Origin: Vespa crabro
Lineage: Eukaryota > Arthropoda > Insecta > Hymenoptera > Vespidae
Assembly (NCBI RefSeq): GCF_910589235.1
Contig: NC_060958.1
Coordinates: forward strand, 459,501 to 523,500
Length of the DNA stretch: 64,000 bases
Direction of reading: 5' to 3'
Shown here: positions 26,179 through 38,405 of the stretch, one piece after another
Layout: each line of letters opens with the position of its first letter
Position numbering within the stretch: position 1 is the first letter of the stretch
Made by a program: the position numbers and the translations under genes
Notes under the pieces: model-generated
Database searches by the model: none
What the model saw: the letters and a program-made list of their open reading frames with translations, nothing else
Told to the model about the DNA's origin: nothing

Positions 26179-27583
26179 GTTTGATCGTCAAGCAGAAAAG
26201 GTCGTTCCAATTTTCTCTCACTTTTCAGAGACACGTTTGAAAGACGCTACCGCAAGTCAAGCGCTTTACGAGAATGCGGACGGTCGAGTCAACAGCCCTG
26301 AATTCCATCCATGGTTGAAAGTATTCACGGAACGAAGGATATATTCTTTCACTCTTCTCCCCTTCCCCCCTCTCCACGCCCCTTTTTCCTATTTTATTCG
26401 CAAAAAAGTCCTTTGTTTCTTTCTATTATTCTTCTTACTCCGCCGTCATCCTGGCGACGCGGAATACGCGTCCGATACGGAAGATCAATCGTTAGATAAA
26501 TCTTAATAATTTTTTTCCCCCCCCCTCTTCTTTTCGATCCTTTAAAAGAAGAAACAAATAGTTACATCTATTCGATCTACTCTAATAGTTAATATTATTA
26601 GAAAATCTTTGATCTTATCTTTTTCCTCATAACTTTTTTCCGATGGGTCTTTTTTTCTTTTTCTTTCTTTATCGATATTTATCAATTACAAAGCAAATTT
26701 TTATTTCTAATTTCATGCGACGACATTGAATCGATCTACAGAAAAAAAAGAAAAAGAAAAATCATTCATTAAAAATCTTAATAATCCTATCAACGTATTT
26801 TTTTAATAATTATGTCATATAAGAAAAATCGAATGGTAATTTATGAAGGGCAACATATTATATGCCATAATTCATATTATTCGATCAACGTTTGTTTTTT
26901 TTTCTTTTTTTTCTTTTTTTTTCTTTTTTTTCCTTGTTTCTTCCTCTGTGTAAAGTATAACATCAATTACGTTTCGATTACTGTATCGACAAGTATGTGC
27001 AATCGACTTCATTGTCGAGAAATATAATAATAAATGATTCTACTACTACGTAGAATTACCGACGTACGTACAAATTTATCGTTATTACAATTATTTCCTC
27101 CTTAAGCAGTTCAAAGATTCCTTTATGTCTCTCTCGTACGACTAACAATGATATCTCTTTGCAAAAGCATTACCTTTTTATAGCAATCGACGTATCAATG
27201 ATTTTATAGAATTTACTTGTTCAAATTCGAATTATTATTCTATAATTTCATGAAGTATATAAATTTCTTTCTCAATTTTGACGTCATTTAAATTCAACAT
27301 ATACTACTTAAGTACAACCAGTAATTTAATTTTCTCTTCGTAGAAACTATTCCGTCAAATTGTTTATACTTTCCACGTATCGGGATTTTTACAATTAAAC
27401 TACTTCTCTAGAAAGATCTATTTCTTGATCTATCCAGTTTGACAGACTCGACTATGTCATGCATCAAGATTCGAACTAATTTGCAAAATTCTTTTTCCTC
27501 TTGGTTCGCCAATCGTATCGTTAAAGGAAAAAGAAAAACAATTTCTCGAGCATTCGATCTAATGTAAAGAGAGAAAAAAATGA

Positions 27584-27624
<41 letters not shown>

Positions 27625-28243
27625 TAGAAATAATTTTTCTCTTGCGCAAAATTTCAAATTATATCTAAAGTTTAAACGTACAAATAATCATAGGCAATAC
27701 AGTCGATCATCGAAGAACATTAGAGATTCGATACCAATTTATTTTCTCGTACAAATGATTCCGTCAAATCGTCCTATCTTCTTTATATATCATAATTTCT
27801 CCTTTCTCTCTGGTACCAATATTATCCTTTCATCAATTTTTTCCTTTTCTTTTCTATCTTACCAAATCCCATTAAATTTTTTATTGGAACGATCCTTGAA
27901 ATCTTATCGTCGATATTAATACAAACGTAAAGAATGAAACGTTACTTTTGTTTTTTAAATATATTTATATTCAATTATAACGAACGACGTTCGTTCACTT
28001 TAATATTATAATGATTTCAAATAAAAATGTCAATATAAAAACAGAAATTAGATGTAGAGATATCAAATTCGATGGTTCGAGAAAAAAGGAGGAAAAAGAA
28101 ATTAAAAAAAAGAATTAAAAAAAAGAGAGAGAAAAAAAAAAGAAAAAAATAAAAGAAAAAGGATCGATTAAGAAATCATTTTTTTGCGCTAACAGAAATA
28201 GACTACAACGAGAATATTCAATGATTTAACTTTCCCTCCCTCC

Positions 28244-28275
<32 letters not shown>

Positions 28276-28514
28276 GATACATATACTTTTTCTTTTAACT
28301 AGGCTAAGCGTATCGATAAAGGAATCGTTCATTTTGCAAAGACTTGGTCAATAAAGATGATACCTAGATAGATTAAGAAAAATGGAATAAGAGAAACAAA
28401 GCAAAAGAAAAAGAAAGAGAGAAAGAAAGAGAGAGAGAGAGAGAGAGAGATTATCTATCTCTTTATCGTAAATCGAATGAATGATCTCTCGAAAAATTCC
28501 TCAATCCTTCGATC

Positions 28515-28545
<31 letters not shown>

Positions 28546-29873
28546 CTCTCTCGAATACCAGCACGTTAAAAGTCTAGTGAGAGGTAACGAATGATTATCG
28601 AGAGTCCTGTTTCAGGTTCCTCCTTTCGCTATCTTGCAAAGAACGTTCACGTTAAATTAAACGACGCTGGACCTCTCTCCTTCCTCTTCCACACCCTCTA
28701 TTCACCTCCACCTCCTTCTTCTTCACCTCCTCCTACTCGTTCCGCCGTCCTTTCGACTTCGTCGTCGTTACAAACTAGTAATTGGAATTCTATCTGTCTA
28801 TATCTCTGTTTTACTTTTTCATAGGCTAGTCCGTAGGAGTCACAAATAGTTTCTAAAAATGTGAACGAACGAACGAATGGACATTCCTTCTGTATCTATT
28901 AACGAAAACGTTCTGGATCACCTGTAAAAATGGAAGGAGATAAAAAAGAGAAAAGAAACAAAAAAAAAAAAAAAAAAGAAAGAAAGAAAGGAAGAAAGAA
29001 ACGAAGAGAAAAAAAAAGAAAGAACATGAAGAAAGAATACAGAGAAACCATACCACGAGAACTTTCTTCTTTCGTGAAGGAAAATATACTACTGTAAGCG
29101 ATCGAGCGTGAAACGAATAAATATAACAAAAAGATCTCTTTTGTCGTTCTATCCTTCTTCTTCTTCTTCTTCTTCTTCTTTATTCTTTTTTTCTTGCTTT
29201 TTTCTTTCTCCGTCGTTGTTTTCTTTTCTCTCATTCTCTCTCTTAATTTTCATCGGCTCGATTTGTTTTTTTTTTCTTTTTTTTTTTTCCCCCTTTGACT
29301 TCTCTTACTTTTCTTTTCCTTTGCCCCTCCCCTCCGCCCCTGTACCTTCGTCTTCTTCTTCTTCATTATTTGGATTTTATACGCAAATTTGTACAATTTG
29401 TGTATAAAAAAAATTTCGTTACAATTTGTTGATAAATATGATTTTCTTTCTTTTTATTTATTTTTCTTTTTTTTTCTTTTTCTTTCCTTTTTTTTTTTTT
29501 TTTTTCTTTTTTTTTTCATAACACTTCATAAGTTTCTAAATGAAATATAGTGATGAGTTTCTAAAAGAAAAGCCATAATAGTTTTGTTCTTGCAATAGGG
29601 AAAAAGATAGAAAAAAGAAAAGAACTTATGAAAAACGTAGTCGTTTAAGTAATATTTTTTTCGAGACTTAGAATTAACAACGCGAGGAGCAACTTTTATG
29701 ATACTTTTACTTCGACTTATTAGGCCGACTCATCGTGATCGAGTATTCTACGATGTTTTAGAAGAAAAAAAAAAAAAAAGAAAAAAAAAAAAGAAACATA
29801 GATAGTTATCGTTAAAATGGCGAAATCGTAATTTGTATATACACATGTACATATGTGTGTTCATACATACACA

Positions 29874-29915
<42 letters not shown>

Positions 29916-31559
29916 TATTTAAAGACATTACTTTTACTTCCTGAACTCTTCTTTTTCTGAAGGAATCACGTGGTCCTGTTGTAATTTCGATCGGACAGCT
30001 AATTACACGACTCACGGATTGTTATTGTCCTTTTCCAGGCACGTATATATAAAATGAAAAAAAAAAAAAAGAAATAAAAAGAAAAGAAAAAGACAGAGAG
30101 GAAAAAAATAAAAAAAAAAAAAAGAAAAGAAAATATCTTGAGTGAACGCGTACGAATACAACGTATACTAACAACCATGAGAAAGAATAGATTTGAATGG
30201 ATGAATGACTCGTGTCAAAGATCAACGACTACAATATTAGTTACGTCAGATTCGTAGAATCGTCGTCTATGAAGGATCGTCGAACTTATGTATCTCGTAA
30301 TAGCAACAAATGAGTATTTGTAAGTATTTATAAGTATTTATATACGTGATACATATGTATCCCAATTTTGTACAACTTCCTATACGTATGAATGTCATTA
30401 TGTTAATTCTCCTACAGGTGATATAATCAATTTATAATCAATCCTCTTGATTTTATTTTCGATTATTTCTCCCAACTTTTATTATAATTAATTGATTAAT
30501 AATATCGTAGATTGATTAACGATATCACGTTTTTAAATAACTACATAAAGAAACATACATTTAAAATACTTAAAGGCCATTTTCATGAAAACTTCAATAA
30601 CATACAAGAGTTTATTATCAAAGAATTATTGTCTCCTGTAGTCGATTTTATTTATATAAAATATGCAAAATGAAAGAAAGGTTAACAAAAAATAAATAAA
30701 TATTACAATAAAATATTTTCTTAAGCTCACAATCAGATTTTGAAAAGTCCTCGATTATCTAACCTCTTTATCGACTATGAAGACATTCTTCTTCGACCTT
30801 TAAAAAAAGTAAAAAAAGTTAAAAATAAAAATAAAAATCTTTTTATTTATGTACGTAATGTCCTGTAGAAATTCAGGAAACAAACTTATACATCCATTAT
30901 TCAGATGCTGATTCGTTATCTCTAGACATCATCGAAACCTTCGACGACATTATTCGACGACCTTGAGTAGACATCAACAATTTCTTATTTCCGACGTAAT
31001 CCATGTCTTTTCTCTCGCAGCTACGAACTTTAATGCCTAAATCTTTGTTCCTTTTGATAGGTCTTCCATTAACGACATACCTTTTACGATTTTATTTTAC
31101 GCATAATTAATTTTATCTTTCTAATAACCTTCTATCCATTACATGAATGTTCTTGTCAATTACTTCATTGGAAAATATTTGAATGAAATATTATATAGTT
31201 TGACGATAAAAATAGATAGATTTATTAATGTTATATAAATAATTGTATAGAAATTAATTATATACGATATACGTATCATATTAATTTAATTATATATACT
31301 TATTACAATTTATAATACAGTGTTCTACTTGATCGACACAGATGGTAATCCTTGAATTTTTACGATGATCGATAATATTGATTTATCGACCGAGCATAAC
31401 CTAACCACATAACGATAATAACGATATTAGTTATCAAATTAAAATATTATCATTAATTTACATTTATCTGAGAATAATATTGTAATAATGTGTGTGCCTT
31501 TGATATTTATTTATTATCTCTGATGTTTTCAAATAAACTCAAGAGAAATAAAATATTAA

Positions 31560-31730
31560 ATAAAAATTCTCCGATGGGTTATCGATTGCCACATGTGGAC
31601 GCCATTTTCAGCCGGATCATCGGCCACGTCTTAACTTCATGGCCGAGGTTTCTTGTTTAAATCTAATATTGAATTTTACTCATTGAATTTAACAATATCT
31701 AATACATTGGATATTCCATAAACAACTAAA
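31560..31730 (+). promoter_or_regulatory. COPB2: Putative COPB2 promoter and 5'UTR
   Basis: A less AT-rich block (31580-31660, with cgccattttcagccggatc and cggccacg) immediately precedes the COPB2 start codon, unlike the flanking AT-rich DNA. No TATA box is obvious. If transcription starts upstream of 31639, the leader contains a short upstream ORF (ATG at 31639, stop TGA at 31684-31686, 15 codons). Confidence 0.4.
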
Positions 31731-31733
31731 ATG
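31731..31733 (+). CDS. COPB2: COPB2 coding exon 1: the ATG only
   Basis: The start codon is followed at once by the donor gtatgt at 31734. The next exon begins with the codon for Pro2 of the conserved N-terminus, so the coding part of exon 1 is just the ATG. Confidence 0.9.
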
Positions 31734-34700
31734 GTATGTTTAATACGTTATACTTTTCATATTGTAAACATATTATTGTATTTATCGTTTAACACTTGTA
31801 GACAACTTGTTATATTGACATTAGTACTTTTTTTTTTCTCTTTGGTAACAGTTGACACGTCAAAATATTTATTACATTTAGTACATTTATATAAAATATG
31901 TTTATAGAATTTTAAGATTTACATTGTCAAATTAAATATGGAAAATTCGTTATTATTCTAAGAATGAAACTGAATTATTATGTTACTTTTACAGCCTTTG
32001 AGGTTAGATATTAAGAGAAAATTGACCGCCAGGTCAGACAGAGTAAAAAGCGTAGATCTTCATCCAACGGAACCATGGATGTTATGTTCTTTATATCAGG
32101 GTAATGTTAACATATGGAATCATGAAACTCAGACACTTGCGAAGACCTTTGAAGTATGCGATTTGCCAGTTCGAGCAGCCAAATTTGTACCTCGTAAAAA
32201 TTGGGTTGTCACTGGATCAGATGATATGCAGATTAGAGTATTCAATTATAATACTTTAGAACGAGTTCATTCGTTTGAAGCTCATAGTGATTATGTCAGA
32301 TGTATAGCGGTACATCCTACTCAACCATTTATTTTAACCAGCAGTGGTAAGTAAATTAATTCTAATTGTTTTATTTGAATATATATATATATATTTTTTT
32401 TTTATTTGAATTTTGTGTAATTCAAGTGTAATCCTTAATTTTATTTAACAGATGATATGTCAATTAAATTATGGAATTGGGAAAAGTCTTGGATAAGTCA
32501 ACAAATTTTTGAAGGACATACACATTATGTCATGCAAATTGTTTTTAATCCAAAAGATAATAATACTTTTGCCAGTGCATCCTTAGATAGAACAGTAAAA
32601 GTATGGCAATTAGGATCATCCACTGCTAATTTCACATTGGAGGGTCATGAGAAAGGTATTAATTGTGTGGATTATTATCATGGCGGTGATAAGCCTTATC
32701 TAATATCAGGAGCAGATGACAAATATGTCAAAATTTGGGATTATCAAAATAAAACTTGCGTTCAGACATTGGAAGGACATACGCAAAATATCTCAGCAGT
32801 CTGTTTTCATCCAGAATTACCTATTGTTCTTACTGGTTCTGAAGATGGAACAGTTAGAATATGGCATGCTGGAACATATAGATTGGAATCCTCTCTTAAT
32901 TATGGTTTTGAAAGGGTTTGGACTATAGCTTGTATGCGAGGCTCAAATAACGTAGCTATTGGTTATGATGAAGGAAGCGTCATGGTAAAAGTTGGCAGAG
33001 AAGAGCCAGTAGTATCTATGGATTCTTTGGGTGGTAAAATTGTATGGGCGAAGCATAGTGAAATCCAACAAGTAAATCTAAAGGCATTAGGAGAAGAACC
33101 TCAAGATGGTGAACGATTACCTCTTGCTGTTAGAGATATGGGTGCATGTGAAATTTATCCTCAATCTATTCAACACCATCCAAATGGAAGATTTTTAGTA
33201 CTTTGCGGAGATGGAGAGTATATAATTTATACATCTATGGCATTGAGAAATAAAGCTTTTGGACAAGCATCTGAATTTGTTTGGGCAGCCGATTCCAGTC
33301 AGTATGCTGTAAGGGAAAGTACTACGTCTGTAAAGGTCTTCAAAAATTTCAAAGAGAAGAAAAGTTTTAAGCCAGACTTTGGTGCAGATAGTACGTACAA
33401 GAATATTCATTCTTTTTTTTTTTTCCCCCTATTCTCTTTCATATAAAAAAATGTATACTTTTGAAGCAAAACTTGTACATAATATTTTTAATTATTACAG
33501 ATATATTCGGTGGATATTTACTTGGTGTATCATCTGGGTCTGGTTTATCCTTCTTCGATTGGGACACATTAAAATTAATTCGACGTATAGATATTCAGCC
33601 TACGCATGTTTATTGGGCTGAAAATGCTTCTCTTTTGGCATTAGCTACCACAGATCAGTATTTTATTTTAAAATATGTCGCTGATGCTGTCAATAATGCA
33701 CCTGAGAATGGAGAAGATATAGAAGATGCATTTGAGGTATCAATACTTATTCATTTTAATCTTGAAATATAGATTAAACTTGAGATAGGCATGAAATTCT
33801 ATAAAAAATGATATTAATTTTAGATGGTAGCAGAAATGACGGAAATAGTAAAAACGGGTCTCTGGGTTGGTGACTGCTTCATCTATACGAATAGTGTTAA
33901 TAGAATAAACTATTTTGTTGGCGGAGAAGTAGTTACAGTTTTTCATTTAGATAGGCCAATGTATTTACTTGGTTACGTACCAAGAGACAATAGATTGTAT
34001 TTATGTGACAAGGAACTCTCCGTTGTTTCTTATTCATTATTATTGTCCGTATTAGAATATCAAACAGCTGTTATGCGAAAAGATTTTGAGACTGCCGATA
34101 GAGTATTGCCAACAGTACCTAAAGAACATCGTACCAGAGTGGCCCACTTCTTGGAAAAACAGGTTAGTATATAAAACCGGATGTATAATAATTATATTGA
34201 CAAAATAAGAAAGCAATCTTTTAAACAATTTAACAGGGATTCAAAGAACAAGCTTTGGCTGTATCGACTGATCCGGATCATAGGTTTGAATTGGCATTGG
34301 CTTTGGGAGATTTGAAAACGGCACATTCCCTTGCAAAAGAAGCGAATAGTCAACAAAAATGGCGACAATTGGCATCTTTGGCAACGCAAAAAGGAAAATT
34401 ATGTTTGGCACAGGATTGTTTACATCAGGCACAAGACTTTGGTGGTTTACTTTTGTTAGCAACTAGCACTGGAAATGCAAGCATGATTGAAAAACTTGGC
34501 GCCGATGCTGATGAAATGGGAAAGAATAATATCTCATTCTTATCAAATTTCATACTCGGGGACATAGACAAATGCATTGAAATTCTCTTGAAGACTAATA
34601 AAATCCCTGAAGCTGCTTTCTTTGCTAGAACTTATGCACCTAGCAAGATATCGTCCATCGTTCAATTGTGGAAAGAAAAATTATCAGCGGTCAGCGAAAA

Positions 34701-36164
34701 AGCTGGACAGAGTTTGGCTGATCCCGAACAATATGAAAATCTATTTCCCGGATATAGAGAAGCATTAAAAGTGGAACAATTTTTGAGAGAAGAAAACAAA
34801 AAGAAAATTTCTGCATCCGCGTTCCCAACGATACAGGTCAAAATGATCATATTATTATTTCACCTAATGAATTTGTAATAAATTCAATATTTTTCAGAAA
34901 TTCAATGAATATACAATTTGATTACAGCCCAATGTTGAACGAAAACCTATAGAAGAAATGTTGGCGGCCGAAGCAACAGGAAAATTCAATTATAACGTAG
35001 CTCCCGGTATCAGTACTGTAGAATCTGATACGATACAACAATCGAACGAAGCTTTACTCAACAGATTAGAGAATCTCGAGATCGTAGTAAAAACGAATCT
35101 GTCGAAGAGTACGGTTTCGGAAAAGATTACAAAAACAAGCAATTCCAGGCCATTGACCGTCGACGATGACGATCTCGATCTCGATCTTGAACTTGACGAT
35201 ACGATCGACACTACCGTAAGTAAATTTCATCGATTCTCTTCGAAAATCATCCTTCCAAAGAATTTTTATCCGTTTTATCCAATTCTCGAGATAATTTATC
35301 CGCACGTTATACTCTCTTCTTTGATTTGTTTGTTTTGTTTTGCATGCTGACAACACTCGATAGACGAGTCCGATTAAAAAAAGTAAGTTCGAATGCAATT
35401 CGTTTTAATGTCTTTTCGTTTTTTTTTTTTTTTTACGTTTCTTTCTCTCTCTCTCTCTTAAATTTTCAAAGCAGATATTTTAATTTGACAAAAACAAATT
35501 GAAATTGAAAATCATTCGGTAATGAAACAAACGAAGAGAAACAGTTCACGTATGTATGAGAAGTAAGGAAAATATGCTGCGCCATACGGATCTATCTTTT
35601 TACAAGTGGTCGCAAGTAAAAGGAGCCGTTGCACACTGAGCGCAATGCTAATCCTGTTGTAAGCGTGACAGAAATGATTAGTCCTGCGATAGGTTCGTGG
35701 TAATAAACGTCATTCTTCGTGGAATTAGTAACACTACATATTGGAATAAGTTGAACGTAATAATCTACATAAGATCTGGAATAAGTAAAATAAAAAAATA
35801 AAAGTAAAAATAAAAAAAAAAAAAAAAAATAAAAAAAAAAATGAAAAGATCAGAAAGACAAATTAATTATGTAGAAATTCGTCAGGAAGACGAATCGATC
35901 GAAATCGAGAAAAGAATGACGAAGAGACGATAGATATGTTATTGGTCAATGGCTTAATGCCCTAAATGGCGAACCCGTAACCCTAGATGAGTGTAGGATT
36001 ACCATAAACATGGTCTGCTTCGAAACAGGGAAATAATTCTCCGACGTACGTCGTATATTCGAATGTATCCGATCATTTTGATTATGATCACTCAATAACT
36101 CGATAACGTTCTTTAAATCAATCTGATCGTTTATTATCAACCACAAGAATATTTCTCTACTTTC

Positions 36165-36228
<64 letters not shown>

Positions 36229-37394
36229 ATTATTTTAAGATCATGATTATTTTTTACACGATAATTATTTTGAGGATTAATTTAATATCACATTTATATC
36301 GTCATTCATAGTAATAATATAATAAAAGTTTATATAAAATTTTCAATACTAAATTGAATTACGCTAATTATATCGCGCAAATTTTAAAATTGTTATATTT
36401 ATTTTTGAGAAAGATATACAAAGGATAATATAATACATAAAAGAATTTTTATAACTAATTAATTTTTATCATAAATAATAGATTTTTATTATATATTCGT
36501 ATACGTTATTGTTTATGTTGTTCACTTTTATTAAACAGGGCCAAGAAAGACTAATGCGTTTTAAGAATCAGTAGCGAATCATTAAGACCCGCAACGAGTA
36601 ACCGATATCGCGTTTACCCCACGGGCCAGTCACGCTGTATTTTGTTTACAGCCTTGTTGCCATAACATTCGACTTGGGGAGTCGGTTCGGATAGCTCCTA
36701 CGTTATGGTTACTTCGGCAAGTCCCTCGGTTTTGTCACGCTCTGCCTCTCACTTCTTCTACGATCGATCACTTCCTTCTTCTTCTTCTTCTTCTTCTTCT
36801 TCTTTTCTTAATGAAACTTCATGAAATATCATAAAAATTTCTATTGTCTTTCTCTCTCTCTCTTTTTCTCTCTCTCTCTCTCTCTCTCTTTTCTCTTTCT
36901 CTCTTTATCTCTTTCTCTTTCTCTCACACATGCACACGCATAGACAGAAATGCAAATATTTGTGTTTTATAGTTTATATATATATACATATATATATATA
37001 TGTATAATCATTTGTACGAAATAATAAATATTTATTATACGTGCATTAACTTCATAAACTTGTTTTTGGATTTTTTTTCTTTTTTCTTTTTTCTTTTTTC
37101 TTTTTTTTTTTTAAGTATACACGATCGTTACGTATAAATAAAAAATTATTATTATTTATTTAAGTATGCTATATTTTTTATTCTGTTCTTTTTTTTGTAT
37201 TCTATTTTCTTTTTTATTTATTTATTCACTGTCTTATTTTATACATATATGTATAATTTTAATTTACAATTTTCCATGCTCGTTAATTTTAACAATAAAC
37301 AAATATCATTCTATAATTATATATGTTATTAAAGGGAAATAATTTTTGATTTCAGGGTGTGAATTTAGATGATGATCTTTTAGAAGAGGATTAG
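31731..37394 (+). CDS. COPB2: Coatomer subunit beta-prime (beta'-COP), complete
   Basis: Subunit of the COPI coat, which makes vesicles for Golgi-to-ER and intra-Golgi traffic; it joins alpha- and epsilon-COP and binds dilysine cargo signals. Exons 31731-31733, 31995-32346, 32452-33390, 33501-33736, 33824-34162, 34237-34836, 34928-35215 and 37356-37394 splice in consistent phase to 931 residues, close to the vertebrate length of about 906. Seen: N-terminal WD40 propeller (about 1-300) opening with PLRLDIKRKLTARSDRVKSV and containing repeats such as SASLDRTVKVW and TGSEDGTVRIW; a second propeller (about 310-600); an alpha-solenoid (about 600-820) with TRVAHFLEKQGFKEQAL and SLADPEQYENLFPG; a long acidic linker and an acidic C-terminus ending NLDDDLLEED. 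No defect is seen. Near-identity to known beta'-COP over most of its length makes the call certain. Confidence 0.98.
31995..32346 (+). CDS. COPB2: COPB2 coding exon 2
   Basis: Acceptor ttacttttacag before 31995, donor G|gtaagt at 32347. Encodes residues 2-119, the first WD40 blades, ending in the conserved HPTQPFILTSS. Confidence 0.97.
32452..33390 (+). CDS. COPB2: COPB2 coding exon 3
   Basis: Acceptor ttatttaacag; donor A|gtacgt at 33391. Encodes residues 119-432: the rest of the first propeller (GHTHYVMQIVFNPKDNN, GGDKPYLISGADD) and the start of the second, ending EKKSFKPDFGAD. Confidence 0.97.
33501..33736 (+). CDS. COPB2: COPB2 coding exon 4
   Basis: Acceptor aattattacag; donor GAG|gtatca. 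Encodes residues 432-510 (IFGGYLLGVSSGSGL ... EDIEDAFE) within the second propeller. Confidence 0.95.
33824..34162 (+). CDS. COPB2: COPB2 coding exon 5
   Basis: Acceptor ttaattttag; donor CAG|gttagt. Encodes residues 511-623, with the conserved EIVKTGLWVGDCFIYT and LEYQTAVMRKDF. Confidence 0.97.
34237..34836 (+). CDS. COPB2: COPB2 coding exon 6
   Basis: Acceptor caatttaacag; donor CAG|gtcaaa. Encodes residues 624-823, the helical solenoid region with STDPDHRFELAL and LADPEQYENLFPG. Confidence 0.97.
34928..35215 (+). CDS. COPB2: COPB2 coding exon 7
   Basis: Acceptor tttgattacag; donor ACC|gtaagt. Encodes residues 824-919, a less conserved linker with a run of alternating Asp/Leu/Glu (DDDDLDLDLELDD) before the last exon. 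Confidence 0.92.
35364..35382 (+). CDS. COPB2: Candidate 19-nt alternative microexon of COPB2
   Basis: Preceded by a textbook branch point and acceptor (T-rich tract, then gctgacaacactcgatag) and followed by a strong donor A|gtaagt. It adds TSPIKK after exon 7. Its length of 19 shifts the frame of the normal last exon (to RCEFR and stop), so it would mark an alternative C-terminus and not the main isoform. Confidence 0.35.
36170..36224. repeat. (AT)n microsatellite in COPB2 last intron
   Basis: About 27 perfect units. Confidence 0.95.
36539..36564 (+). CDS. COPB2: Candidate alternative terminal exon of COPB2
   Basis: Acceptor cttttattaaacag ends at 36538. Joined to the 19-nt microexon (A|GG) it reads RPRKTNAF and stop TAA at 36562-36564, giving a basic tail TSPIKKRPRKTNAF in place of the acidic one. 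Supported only by splice signals and phase. Confidence 0.25.
37356..37394 (+). CDS. COPB2: COPB2 coding exon 8, C-terminus
   Basis: Acceptor tttgatttcag before 37356. It reads GVNLDDDLLEED and TAG in the phase left by exon 7 and aligns with the acidic tail typical of the family (INLDEDILDD in vertebrates). Confidence 0.93.
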   Translation, partial: GVNLDDDLLEED

Positions 37395-37555
37395 CCGATA
37401 CGAAATCGAGATACGATAAATGCGTTTATGGCACTCGAACGACAATTTCATTCCCCTTCCATTGGTCATTCCCCCAAAGAATCAACGAGAGTTCTTTAGA
37501 GACAAGTATTAAAAGAAAGAAAAAAAGCAACAAGAGAAGCAAGAAAAAAGGAAAA

Positions 37556-37652
37556 AATAAAAAATCTAATGAATTTATATCAACATCGCATCAATTTCAA
37601 AACTTGAATAACGCAATTCTGCGAACGCTCAATGATACATACTTATAAATAA

Positions 37653-37653
<1 letters not shown>
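37556..37653 (+). terminator. COPB2: COPB2 polyadenylation signals
   Basis: AATAAA occurs at 37556-37561 and 37648-37653, 160 and 250 bases after the stop, before an (AT)n tract. Which one is used cannot be told. Confidence 0.4.
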
Positions 37654-37705
<52 letters not shown>

Positions 37706-38002
37706 CATGCATATATATAGTATATAGAATTTTAATTGTATTGTTAATATAAGAAAAAGTACAAGTAATTGTACAAACCATTTGATTGTATTTCTTTTAT
37801 ATTAACAATTGAAACTTCCGACAAACAGATTGATCGATTTAAATAGAAGACAGTAATTGGAAATACGTGATAAACAAAAGTTACATATATAGATTGTTAC
37901 ATTTTTATTATTGTCTCGAAAGAGACTAAAACAAATGATTTTAAAATTACTTTTATATACAAAATCATGGATACACGTAAATACATGCGTCCTCGCTCTG
38001 CA

Positions 38003-38042
38003 CACATACATACATACATACATACATACATACATACATACA
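38003..38042. repeat. (CATA)n tetranucleotide repeat
   Basis: About nine perfect CATA units, then (AT)n. Confidence 0.93.
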
Positions 38043-38405
38043 CAGATATACATATATATATATATGAAATTATATAAGACAAGAGATATCATTAATTTTG
38101 ATGATTAAAATACATAACTCGATTTATATTAATGTAGATAAGATTCTACGATATCGTAATTTCGTGCTTTTTAATAATTTCTTTTTTTTTTTCTTTTTTT
38201 TCCGTTTATTAAGATGGCGCCTGTAAATCTTGTAACTTTGTTATGTCACATCAAAAATATTGATATTATTTAAAAAGATATGACGTATTATAGTGCAATA
38301 TCGTTATCATTGTGTCAGAATCTCTTTCTCTTTTTCTTTTTTTTTTTTTTTTTTTTTTTTTATTTCGAATTTGAACGTGCCTCGATTTTTGTGGCCTCCT
38401 TGCAG

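Larger units (their letters stand above)
12800..31500. other. Long region with no confirmed gene
   Basis: About 19 kb between the aquaporin 5' end and COPB2. It holds dense microsatellites, four long AAT-type arrays, two tandem duplications (15.0-15.6 and 21.0-22.0 kb), a partial one (25.8-26.2 kb) and the candidate exon at 14741. No transposase, reverse transcriptase or known domain is visible in either strand. It may hold distal aquaporin 5' exons or regulatory DNA. Confidence 0.6.
35216..37355 (+). other. COPB2: COPB2 last intron with candidate alternative exons and GC islands
   Basis: A 2.1 kb intron with (AT)n at 36170-36224 and CT tracts near 36850-36920. Two islands at 35570-35760 and 36540-36760 are noticeably less AT-rich than the rest. 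Two small candidate exons (35364-35382 and 36539-36564) have good splice sites and are listed separately. Confidence 0.6.

Noticed and set aside
12800..31500. Search for transposons in the long gene-free region
   Set aside because: No transposase or reverse transcriptase frame, terminal inverted repeat pair or target-site duplication could be recognised. The repeats seen are local duplications and microsatellites.
32716..33410. Additional frames within COPB2
   Set aside because: Out-of-frame or antisense shadows of COPB2 exon 3, whose own frame is unmistakable.
35216..35350. Read-through extension of COPB2 exon 7 into the intron
   Set aside because: A strong donor ACC|gtaagt and an in-phase conserved last exon at 37356 make the extension intronic.
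37981..38045. Regular repeat that might suggest a CRISPR-like array
   Set aside because: It is a simple (CATA)n microsatellite with no spacers, in a eukaryotic genome.
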